Assembly (NCBI GenBank): GCA_949290725.1
Contig: CASEST010000109.1
Location: 1 to 11,102, forward strand
Source: an uncultured bacterium
GTDB lineage: Bacteria > Bacillota_I > Bacilli_A > RFN20 > CAG-826
DNA length: 11,102 bases
Reading direction: 5' to 3'
Shown: one piece after another, positions 1 through 5,987 of the stretch
How the letters are laid out: each line of letters starts with the position of its first letter
How positions within the stretch are numbered: position 1 is the first letter of the stretch
Program-made: the position numbers and the translations under genes
Notes under the pieces: model-generated
Seen by the model: only the letters and a program-made list of their open reading frames with translations
What the model was told of the DNA's origin: nothing
Databases searched by the model: none

Positions 1-200
1 GAAACAGTAAAAGCTTTATTAATTAAAATATTTTTAACTGTTTTATGTTCTTTAGAAAGACAAATTGAAATTTCGTCTTCTTCACTTATTCCTCCCCAAG
101 CGGCATTCATACAATCAGGAACGTTATTTTCATCATATGTCCCAATCATTAAAACAGGTTGAGGATATAAATAAGTTTTAACACCAAAATTTTTACGCAT
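1..200 (-). CDS. Flavin reductase family protein, N-terminal part (runs off the window)
   Basis: The minus-strand frame opens with ATG at 200 and stays open to the window edge (66 codons). The product begins MRKNFGVKTYLYPQPVLMIG and continues through PDCMNAAWGGISEEDEISI and CLSKEHKTVKNI. This is the N-terminal half of the FMN-binding split-barrel fold of the flavin reductase/flavoredoxin family; the PQPV-IGTYDENN start and the N-A-A-W-G-G turn that contacts FMN are characteristic. Such proteins bind FMN and reduce it or pass electrons to other acceptors in the cytoplasm. The start is supported by AAGGAG at 208-213, seven bases upstream. It follows the flavodoxin and aldo/keto reductase genes on the same strand with no obvious terminator between, so co-transcription is plausible. 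The C-terminal half is outside the window. The family call is secure; the physiological substrate is unknown. Confidence 0.88.
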   Translation of the reverse strand, partial: MRKNFGVKTYLYPQPVLMIGTYDENNVPDCMNAAWGGISEEDEISICLSKEHKTVKNILINKAFTV

Positions 201-229
201 TTTATTTCTCCTTTTTATTTATTTATAAA

Positions 230-422
230 TTAATTATTAAAAGAAATATTCAAAGAATCAATCCAAGAAATAACATTCACTTCTTCTAAATCTTCTTCTT
301 TCAATAACTTCCCCTCCATTAATTCTTTCAATAATAGAAGAATTATTAAAATTAGATGAAAAGCTTATTATAAAAGGAATTATCACTTTATCAACAAAAT
401 AAATTCCTAAATCTAAAGCATG
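230..422 (-). pseudogene. Probable C-terminal remnant of a second flavodoxin, frameshifted
   Basis: There is no intact gene between the aldo/keto reductase stop and the flavin reductase start, but two overlapping minus-strand frames read like the end of a flavodoxin. The first frame (about 422-315) gives DKVIIPFIISFSSNFNNSS, which fits the fourth strand and FMN loop of flavodoxins (K-x-I-I-P-F-x-T-S-x-S-S-x-x-x-N-S). The other frame (about 310-230) gives GKLLKEEDLEEV followed by NVISWIDSLNISFNN and a TAA stop, which fits the final strand and the W-I-x-x-L helix. The switch lies in a purine-rich stretch around 270-315. There is no start codon with a ribosome site, and the N-terminal half, including the phosphate loop, is gone. 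Gene order suggests a former second flavodoxin copy in the cassette. The family assignment rests on my reading of short motifs and is moderate. Confidence 0.42.
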
Positions 423-423
423 C

Positions 424-1284
424 TTAATTATTTTTTCTTCTTTGAAGAATTAAATCACCAAACCATTCGATAATATTAGGGTCTTGATGAGAGAAAAATG
501 AAGATGTTTTAGTATCTAATTTAGCAATATTTGCTAAATCTTCATCATCTAAAGAAAAAGAATAAATATCAAAATTTTCTTTAATTCTTTCTTCACGAAC
601 TGATTTAGCCAAAGAAACGATTCCTCTTTGATATAACCATCTTAAAATTACTTGAGCGACACTTCTATCATGTTTTTTAGCGATTTCTAATAATGTTTCA
701 TTACTAAACATATTGTTTCTTCCTTCAGCAAAAGGAGCCCAGGCTTCTAAAACAACATTATATTTATCAGCCCATTTTTTAGCTTCGATCTGTTGATTAA
801 AAACATTAACTTCGATTTGATTGACCATTGGTTTAACATTAACAAAACTACAAATATCAACTAAGCGGTCAGGATAGAAATTAGAAACGCCGATAGCTCT
901 AACTTTCTTTTCGGCATATAATTTTTCTAAATCTCGATATGCAGCATAATAATCACCAACTGGTTGATGTAATAAAATTAAATCTAAATAATCGGTTTTT
1001 AATTTGCTCATTGATTCTATAACTGAATCATAAGTTTTTCCTTCCCCATAATTATCAATCCAAACTTTAGTAGTTAAGAAAATTTCTTTACGGTCGATTC
1101 CACTTTCTTTAATAGCTTCACCTACCTCTTCTTCATTAAAATAAGCTTGAGCGGTATCAATATGTCGATAACCAGCCTTTAAAGCGGTCAAAACGCTTTT
1201 TTTACAATCGCTTCTACTAACTTGATAAACGCCAAATCCATTACTAGGAATTTCAACTCCATTATAAAGTTTTAAAGTTTCCAT
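424..1284 (-). CDS. Aldo/keto reductase
   Basis: This 286-residue, full-length member of the aldo/keto reductase superfamily is a cytoplasmic NAD(P)H-dependent carbonyl reductase with a (beta/alpha)8 barrel. The catalytic tetrad is complete: D43 and Y48 in GYRHIDTAQAYFNEEEVG, K73 in TTKVW, and H106 in LILLHQP. The signatures VRAIGVSNF (128-136) and the C-terminal cofactor motif KSVREERIKEN are present. It resembles the bacterial 2,5-diketogluconate reductase/YtbE-like group; the actual substrate cannot be read from sequence. A strong Shine-Dalgarno, AAGGAGGT (1293-1300), sits eight bases before the ATG and just upstream of the flavodoxin stop region. Only one base separates the two coding regions, so they are almost certainly translated from one mRNA. 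With flavodoxin and flavin reductase it makes a redox or electrophile-detoxification cassette. Confidence 0.93.
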   Translation of the reverse strand: METLKLYNGVEIPSNGFGVYQVSRSDCKKSVLTALKAGYRHIDTAQAYFNEEEVGEAIKESGIDRKEIFLTTKVWIDNYGEGKTYDSVIESMSKLKTDYLDLILLHQPVGDYYAAYRDLEKLYAEKKVRAIGVSNFYPDRLVDICSFVNVKPMVNQIEVNVFNQQIEAKKWADKYNVVLEAWAPFAEGRNNMFSNETLLEIAKKHDRSVAQVILRWLYQRGIVSLAKSVREERIKENFDIYSFSLDDEDLANIAKLDTKTSSFFSHQDPNIIEWFGDLILQRRKNN

Positions 1285-1285
1285 T

Positions 1286-1753
1286 TTAATTTACCTCCTT
1301 AAGATATGAAATATGTTCTTTAACACTTTTATTAAATAAACCTTCAATAAAATTAATCTTATTATTAATCGCTTTTACATCTTTTAAACTATTGATCATA
1401 TATTGTGGATCATTGGTATAACTATTAGCGAAAAGATATACCTTGCCTTTAAAATCTTTTAAATATTCATTAATAAATGTTAATAAAGGCATTGGAAGGG
1501 TATACCACCAAATAGGAAAGAAAAGAAAAATATTATCGTATTCATTAAAATTAGTATTTAACTTTTTTATACTAGGATGAATATTATTTTCGACTTCTTC
1601 TTTAGCTTCTTTATAAGCGCAAATATCATAATTAGATGAATATGGTATTTCTTTTTCAATACGAATAATCTCAAAATTAAAAGATTTATTTATTTCTTCA
1701 ACTAATCTTTTGGTATTATTCGACCAAGAAAAATAAACTATTAGATTTTTCAT
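1286..1753 (-). CDS. Flavodoxin-like electron-transfer protein
   Basis: This 155-residue protein has the usual length of a short-chain flavodoxin. The N-terminus, MKNLIVYFSW then SNNTKR (11-16), is the beta-1 strand and FMN phosphate-binding loop; the usual T-G-N-T is here S-N-N-T. The block FFPIWWYTLPMPLLTFINEY (about 78-97) is the hallmark of the Flavodoxin_4-type proteins common in Firmicutes. It probably carries one or two electrons on FMN in the cytoplasm, or acts as a quinone or nitro-compound reductase. The start is supported by GGAGGT (1760-1765 region) about seven bases before ATG. It is the first gene of the minus-strand cassette and faces the LysR regulator across a short spacer, so it is the likely regulated promoter-proximal gene. 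The FMN loop after strand 4 (ANSYTND) is less canonical than usual, so binding strength is uncertain. Confidence 0.88.
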   Translation of the reverse strand: MKNLIVYFSWSNNTKRLVEEINKSFNFEIIRIEKEIPYSSNYDICAYKEAKEEVENNIHPSIKKLNTNFNEYDNIFLFFPIWWYTLPMPLLTFINEYLKDFKGKVYLFANSYTNDPQYMINSLKDVKAINNKINFIEGLFNKSVKEHISYLKEVN

Positions 1754-1771
1754 TTTTTTACCTCCAAGTAT

Positions 1772-1795
1772 ATTTTAAAAAGACTTTTTTAAAAT
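1772..1795. promoter_or_regulatory. Palindrome in the divergent spacer, candidate LysR operator
   Basis: Arms ATTTTAAAAAG (1772-1782) and CTTTTTTAAAAT (1784-1795) are inverted repeats, perfect apart from one extra T in the right arm. It lies about 20 bp upstream of the flavodoxin start and just upstream of the predicted lysR -35 region. LysR-type regulators usually bind such dyads (T-N11-A type) in the spacer between their own gene and the divergent target. AT-richness makes chance dyads fairly common, so this is a candidate only. Confidence 0.4.
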
Positions 1796-1797
1796 AT

Positions 1798-1826
1798 TTA
1801 ATATAAGTTATTTATTCTAGTATAAT
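1798..1826 (+). promoter_or_regulatory. Predicted promoter of the LysR-type regulator gene
   Basis: The -10 box TATAAT is perfect (1821-1826). The hexamer TTAATA at 1798-1803, 17 bp upstream, is a weak -35. Transcription would start near 1833, giving a leader of about 17 bases that still contains the GTGAGG ribosome site before ATG 1850. Confidence 0.5.
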
Positions 1827-1849
1827 TAATAATTATAGTGAGGCTATAT

Positions 1850-2686
1850 ATGATCGAATCTTATCTATTAGAATATTTTATAGCAGTATATGAAGAAGGT
1901 AACATCTTAAAAGCTAGTGAAAAATTACATGTTTCTCAACCTTCAGTAACAAAAGCAATTCAAAAATTAGAAAATGAATTAGATTTAAGCTTATTTGAAA
2001 GAACTCCAAATAGAGTTATTTTAAATAAGAATGGAAAAATAATCGCTGATTATATTAAAAACGCTATAACTTTAAATAATAGAATAAAAGAAAAAGCTCA
2101 TGAATTAAAAATAAAAGAAATAACTATTAAAATCGATTCAACAGCTCCTGGACCAACCTTTCGTTATCCTAATTTCTTTTATTTTAATAAAGAAAATAAT
2201 CCTTATACTCTTTTAATTAAAGATGAGATTGATTGTATTAATTCAGTTAAAAATGGGATTAGCGATTTAGCATTTATTAATCATCAAATTAAAGATGAAG
2301 AATTATATTGTGAAAAGATATTAGAAGAAACATTATATGTTTCTTTACCTAAAACACATTTTTTAGCAAATAAAAAGGATGACCTAAGCTTTAAAGAGTT
2401 AGATGGTCAATCTTTTATCATTGTAAAAGAAATTGGAATTCGGGATAAAGTTATTAATAAACATCTTAAAAAATCTAGATTCTTTAGACAGGGTAGCGAT
2501 GAGGTTCAAGAATTAGTTAATTCTTCAAGTATTCCTACCTTTGTAACTAATATTTCTATAAGATTTAAAACATATTCAGATCGTATCTTTATTCCAATTA
2601 TTGATCAAGATAATATGATTCCTTTTTATGTAATATGTAAGAAGAATAAACTATGTTTTTTAGATAAACTAAAAAACATAGGGTAA
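1850..2686 (+). CDS. LysR-family transcriptional regulator
   Basis: The N-terminal winged HTH is clear: YFIAVYEEGNILKASEKLHV then SQPSVTKAIQKLENEL and LFERTPN-V-LNKNG, residues about 9-62 counted from ATG 1850. The rest (about 90-278) matches the length of the periplasmic-binding-protein-like effector domain, although its sequence is divergent and slightly short (278 residues against about 290-300 for the family). An in-frame GTG lies at 1838, but the GTGAGG there looks like the ribosome site for ATG 1850 (six-base gap), and LysR proteins normally begin just before this first helix, so ATG is preferred. It is transcribed divergently from the flavodoxin-aldo/keto reductase cassette, the usual layout for a LysR protein and its target. 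Its inducer is unknown; a redox or electrophile signal is a guess from the neighbours. Confidence 0.92.
   Translation: MIESYLLEYFIAVYEEGNILKASEKLHVSQPSVTKAIQKLENELDLSLFERTPNRVILNKNGKIIADYIKNAITLNNRIKEKAHELKIKEITIKIDSTAPGPTFRYPNFFYFNKENNPYTLLIKDEIDCINSVKNGISDLAFINHQIKDEELYCEKILEETLYVSLPKTHFLANKKDDLSFKELDGQSFIIVKEIGIRDKVINKHLKKSRFFRQGSDEVQELVNSSSIPTFVTNISIRFKTYSDRIFIPIIDQDNMIPFYVICKKNKLCFLDKLKNIG
2651..2681. terminator. Perfect 13-bp stem-loop at the end of the LysR gene
   Basis: CTATGTTTTTTAG (2651-2663) and CTAAAAAACATAG (2669-2681) pair perfectly around the loop ATAAA. The hairpin lies inside the last codons of the regulator, ending five bases before its TAA end. It separates two convergent genes, where a terminator is expected. 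The stem is AT-rich and the following tract (GGTAATTTATTTATAT) is only moderately T-rich, so it may be a weak or bidirectional terminator. Confidence 0.5.
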
Positions 2687-2714
2687 TTTATTTATATAGA
2701 TTAAAACTATATTA

Positions 2715-4679
2715 TTATTTACTTTTAAATAAGCGACTTTTAATAAAATCTCTTAATCCTTCATCTTCAGCGAATATATAAGTTCCTTTAATTCCTCTAG
2801 TAAGTAAAACATAATATGAATTTCTAATCCATGTCTCAGCATCAAGGTCATTTGCAGTTCTTATTCCAGACTTATCTGATTTAGGATGAATATTTTTATG
2901 GAAAACAAGTTTTCCATTTTCATAAGTAATATCTTTTCCAATAATTACCCCGCAATAATCTAAATCAATTCCTTGGCAAGTGTGAACACAACCAATTTCA
3001 TTAATAGATTCAGGATCATCCGCCCAAGAATAAGCGGATAAACCACTACCAGAAGCTAAATTCCATTTTTTTGCAAAATTATATTCAGGAATAATAACAT
3101 CATTTTTCCCATCTCTTTTTTTATGATTGGAATCCCACTCATAGCAATAACCTGCAACAACACGGCAATTGCCAGCATATTTATTAATATCGAATGGTAA
3201 TAATCCATCTTTTATTGCTTTTTCTTTTCTAGCTTTTTCATCTAATTCTTTAATTTTATCAAACATTAGATTAGGATCATCAAATACTTCTAAATCGTAT
3301 TTATTGTCATTATTAAAATAAACAGTTTCTTTGGAAATGCCTAAGATAGATTTAATAAAAGCAATATATTCGGCACCACCTTGTACTCTATATTGCCCTG
3401 TTAACTCTAAAGCATCGCTCATAATAACCTCTGAACGGCATTCCTCAGCTAAGGCTTTTATACGGTCGACGGTTGCATAGTCATCCTTACAGATCGCTTG
3501 ATTATCATCAATAAAAAATACTGAAATCTTAGCGACTTTGATCAATTCTTTCAACATATTTGCCCCTTTTTTAAACCGACGCCGCCTTTCATCTTAAAAA
3601 TACGGTGTGCTTCATCTATTAATAAGCAAGGGACATCATTAGTAGGCCTATCTTTAAAAGCGGTTGGATATTTAAATAATTCCTTGAGTGCCGAAGCTTT
3701 AAAATCTTTGTCTTTCCTTAAACCTTTATACATAACTTTTTTAGGAGCGGCATTAGCTGTAACATAAAAAGTAGCGATTCGATCTGACTTCTTTTTAGGA
3801 CTATTTAATTCTCCTAACGCGTTAATTGCGATAATGGATTTTCCTGTTCCTGCTCCGCCCTTAATAATAATTGTCTTTTTTTTGATTATATTTATCGGCT
3901 CTTCTTACAGTATTAACAATTGTTGTTAGTGCATTTGATTGGCCCATATCAAGTGTATACATCTGATTCCCTTCTAGAGCTCGTTTAATTAATTTTGCAA
4001 ACTCGTCTGAAGGCACTGTCCTTGATTTATTAACTTCATAAAGAATCTCGTGACACCTTTTTGAAACGTATTTTTCAATAAAGTTTCTTAATCTAACCCC
4101 ATCATTTTCTAAAAAAGATGGTGCGTCTTTAATAAATGGATATAAAGCGATGTCTTCCATAACGCTTTTATATCCTTCATCCATATTATGACAATATGAG
4201 CAGCTTTCAAGATTTACTTTCTCAGTATTAATATATTCATTAAAAGCTTTGAGTTGATTTGCATAACTATAGGCTTGATATGAAGGGTGAAAAGTCTCCT
4301 CAAAACATCCTCCGCCAACTAGTGCGAAGACTTGGTTTAATGATTCAGTTTTTTCTACTTGTCACCATCGTTTTAATTCGACTATAACAATATTTTTCTT
4401 ATTTTCATGGTCTAAACCATAAATTAAAAAATCCAATCTTTCTAAACTATTTTTTAATCGATATTCAACAGCGACATCAACATCCTTATCAACCTTAGAG
4501 TCCTTTAAAATTTTAGCAATCTCTGGTAAAGAATCTCTCCACGAAGTTTCCAAATTATTATTCCACCCTAAAATACCAGCTAGATGCATTTTTTCTTTTA
4601 CTTCTTCGGCAATAGTTTTGCTCACTAAACATGAATTAATGAAATTATTTAAACTTTCTTGATAAACAATCTGTTGCAT
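2715..4679 (-). pseudogene. Broken nuclease-helicase gene (DUF2075 / Schlafen-group-3 helicase type)
   Basis: Four minus-strand pieces join into one protein of about 654 residues, a normal length for this family. The N-terminus begins MQQIVYQES and holds a PD-(D/E)XK-like nuclease core, RLDFLIYG ... IVIVELKRW. The middle has a conserved GGG-HPSYQAYSYA block, Walker A GGAGTGKS (codons 3836-3859) and Walker B LLIDEAHR. The C-terminal part has SVFFIDDNQ, the HTCQGIDLDYCGVIIG block and the late helicase motif YYVLLTRGIKG. Three breaks are visible: an in-frame TGA at 4362-4364 right after KRW; an 8-A tract (3876-3883) that reads through if one A is removed; and a 6-A/4-G tract (3563-3572) that reads through if one base is added. 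GAGGAT precedes the ATG, and TATAAT at 4754-4759 is a possible -10. The protein would act on nucleic acid in the cytoplasm; defence or stress roles are inference. Base composition looks less AT-rich than the flanks, hinting at transfer. It is either decayed or mis-sequenced. Confidence 0.85.
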
Positions 4680-4888
4680 GACTTATCCTCAATAAAACTT
4701 CGAAATCTATCCTAATATTTCCTCAAGTTTTAACACAATTTTAACATAATTAAATTATATTAAATTTTATTAGGCATTTATTAAATATTTATTGATCAAT
4801 GATGTCACTAAGAGATCTTTATAAATAAATTTTAAAAGAAGAGATATTTAATATCTATTTATTCTTAGTTAATAAGAAATTATTAAAG
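4680..4888. other. Non-coding spacer with no recognisable gene
   Basis: No open frame or homologous stretch is recognised here. It holds the presumed upstream region of the nuclease-helicase gene, including TATAAT on the minus strand (4754-4759) without a convincing -35, and a 15-base palindrome AGATATTTAATATCT (4842-4856). Its right end probably contains unrecognisable decay products of the amidohydrolase-like remnant. Confidence 0.5.
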
Positions 4889-4907
4889 TTATAATCTCTT
4901 ATTAACT
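4867..4907. repeat. Perfect 11-bp inverted repeat with 19-base loop
   Basis: AGTTAATAAGA (4867-4877) and TCTTATTAACT (4897-4907) are exact reverse complements. The element overlaps the end of the minus-strand amidohydrolase-like remnant. No long T run follows on either strand, so it is not a standard terminator. It could be a relic of one, a protein-binding dyad, or a chance pairing in AT-rich DNA. Confidence 0.5.
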
Positions 4908-5008
4908 TCTATCATTATTGAATAAACTCTCTTATTATCTTTATATTTATCAATAGTTAATGAACCACTATAATGAAAATTAATCTGATAAGATAAATTA
5001 TTTTTAAA
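4889..5008 (-). pseudogene. Probable remnant of an N-formylglutamate amidohydrolase-like gene
   Basis: A minus-strand open stretch of about 40 codons without a start codon lies in what otherwise looks like an intergenic region. It reads NLSYQINFHYSGSLT, then IDKYKDNKRVYSIMIEVNKRL, and stops at TAA (4889-4891). This matches the C-terminal signature I know for N-formylglutamate amidohydrolase (FGase) family proteins: N-T-P-Y-x-G-S-x-V-P, a tyrosine-rich turn, then D-x-R-V-x-S-I-M-I-E-V-N-R-x-L-Y. The frame breaks where the expected YL follows. Nothing recognisable of the N-terminal catalytic half is present, since a TAG lies at 5009-5011 and the HTH gene begins nearby on the other strand. This is a small piece of a dead gene, not an active enzyme. 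Confidence is limited by the short length. Confidence 0.5.
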
Positions 5009-5029
5009 CTAATAATTTATAAAGATAGA

Positions 5030-5035
5030 TATAAT
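5030..5035 (+). promoter_or_regulatory. Candidate -10 box for the HTH gene
   Basis: TATAAT is perfect but has no good -35 hexamer at 16-18 bp. Transcription would begin near 5042, almost at ATG 5044. That would give either a leaderless message or favour the second in-frame ATG at 5098. Confidence 0.35.
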
Positions 5036-5043
5036 ATAACTAT

Positions 5044-5432
5044 ATGGTAACCTTAGAAGAATTTATTGAATTTCATTCAAAGAATAAAGAGAAAAAGATG
5101 GATTTTGTTTCATATTTATATTATTTAATGGATAAATATGGTTATGACGCTCCTAGATTATATAATGAAGCTAATATCTCTCGTCAGTTGTATTCTTTAA
5201 TAATCTCTAATAAAACCAATCCATCTTTATCAACTATTTTAAAAATTGTCTTCACTTTAAAAATGAATAATCATGAATGTAAATACTTACTTAAAAAGCA
5301 AATTATACTTTATCTTCCGCTTCTAAATATTCTTTAATCATTCGTTATTGTTTAGAAAATAAAATCTATGATTTAGCTAAAGTTAATGAATTATTAATTA
5401 AATATGGTTATAAAAATAAACTCATTGAATAA
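5044..5432 (+). pseudogene. Cro/XRE-like HTH protein gene with one frameshift
   Basis: The first frame (5044-5297) encodes a compact HTH: MDFVSYLYYLMDKYGYDAPR, then LYNEANISRQLYSLIISNK, then PSLSTILKI and NNHECKYLLKK. A stop follows soon after, at 5335-5337, beyond a non-family tail. One added A in the five-A tract at 5293-5297 joins it to ANYTLSSASKYSLIIRYCLE, then NKIYDLAKVNELLIKYGY, ending at TAA 5430-5432. That tail is typical of a small XRE-like family whose members end in (G/N)-Y-x-L-S-x-S-x-K-x-x-L-I-I-x-Y-x-x-E-N-x-I-Y-D-x-x-x-x-N-E. The joined product is about 129 residues, or about 111 from ATG 5098, which fits family starts better. No clear Shine-Dalgarno is seen for either start. 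A DNA-binding regulatory role is likely, target unknown. It converges with the next gene, leaving one base between them. Confidence 0.72.
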
Positions 5433-5433
5433 T

Positions 5434-5808
5434 TTAATTTTCATTCATTCTTTTTAAAGTTTGTTCGATTACTTCTTTTATTTTTTTTAAATCTAAATCT
5501 TTAACAAATTCCTTTAATTTAAAAACAGTAAAATCGAATTCTTTATTTCTAATTATTTCAAAAGCTCTTTCTTCACTTATCTCTTTCATCTCATCCATTA
5601 TATCTTGATTATATGTTCGATATATAGATTCTTCACTAGGATCATAACCTATAATATGATCATTAGTAATCATAAAAGAATCTTCAATCCAAGTTTTTAA
5701 ATAAATATATAGATAATGTGGATTAAATAATTTACTTGTTTCACTTCTTACTAAAAATGGTCCATGATAATAATTCATTGGATTAACACTAATAATATAA
5801 TATTTCAT
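5434..5808 (-). CDS. Hypothetical protein, small, cytoplasmic
   Basis: I do not recognise a family for this 124-residue product. It starts MKYYIISVNPMNYYHGPFLV, is rich in aromatic and charged residues, and has no signal peptide or membrane segment. The N-terminal half looks like alternating strand and helix (HYLYIYLKTWIEDSF, then HIIGYDPSEESIYRTYNQ). The C-terminal third is a highly charged helix (VKDLDLKKIKEVIEQTLKRM) that could form a coiled coil. The start is well supported by AAAGGAGA six to seven bases upstream of ATG 5808, and TATAAT at 5852-5857 is a candidate -10, so it appears to be a real expressed gene. It converges on the broken HTH gene with one base between their stops. No function can be assigned. 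Confidence 0.75.
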   Translation of the reverse strand: MKYYIISVNPMNYYHGPFLVRSETSKLFNPHYLYIYLKTWIEDSFMITNDHIIGYDPSEESIYRTYNQDIMDEMKEISEERAFEIIRNKEFDFTVFKLKEFVKDLDLKKIKEVIEQTLKRMNEN

Positions 5809-5851
5809 AATTTTCTCCTTTACTTCGCTTAGCTATATTTTAAGATTGAAA

Positions 5852-5857
5852 ATTATA
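5852..5857 (-). promoter_or_regulatory. Candidate -10 box for the hypothetical gene
   Basis: TATAAT on the minus strand lies 43 bases before the ATG, with predicted transcription start near 5845. The hexamer at 17-bp spacing is TGTCAA, a poor -35. The surrounding DNA carries small nested dyads (GTCAA ... TTGAC and AATGAAA ... TTTTTCATT, about 5862-5892) that could be an operator or a chance effect of AT-richness. Confidence 0.35.
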
Positions 5858-5915
5858 AAATTGGTCAAAATGAAATTGACATTTTTCATTCTTTATAATC
5901 TTAATTATTTATTAA

Positions 5916-5943
5916 AAATGGACTTCATATATGAAGTCTATTT
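5916..5943 (-). terminator. Stem-loop downstream of the ZIP transporter gene
   Basis: The 18-base palindrome GACTTCATATATGAAGTC (5921-5938) folds as a 7-bp stem with a four-base loop. The stem extends outward by a G-T pair and A-T pairs to 5916-5943. Read on the minus strand it is followed by CATTTTTAATAAAT, a T-rich tail, 45-70 bases after the transporter stop. It is therefore a plausible intrinsic terminator for that gene. Confidence 0.6.
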
Positions 5944-5987
5944 CAAATCTTATCTTTAATTAAAATATTTTTTTAATAAAATAAAAC

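Noticed and set aside
1838..1849. GTG start for the LysR gene
   Set aside because: GTGAGG is better explained as the ribosome site of ATG 1850, and the family begins right before the first HTH helix.
4362..4364. Mycoplasma genetic code (TGA as tryptophan)
   Set aside because: Every tryptophan codon I checked in the intact genes is TGG; one TGA in an otherwise broken gene is better explained as a nonsense mutation.
2715..4679. Treating the four helicase pieces as separate small genes
   Set aside because: Each piece ends or begins at a lesion inside a conserved motif order, the internal ATGs lack ribosome sites, and the joined length fits one family.
4740..5040. CRISPR array or insertion-sequence ends in the AT-rich spacer
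   Set aside because: The repeats seen are single dyads without regular spacing, and no transposase or target duplication is visible.
5862..5892. Riboswitch or attenuator upstream of the hypothetical gene
   Set aside because: Only short AT-rich dyads are present; no known aptamer core or terminator with a T run precedes the start codon.
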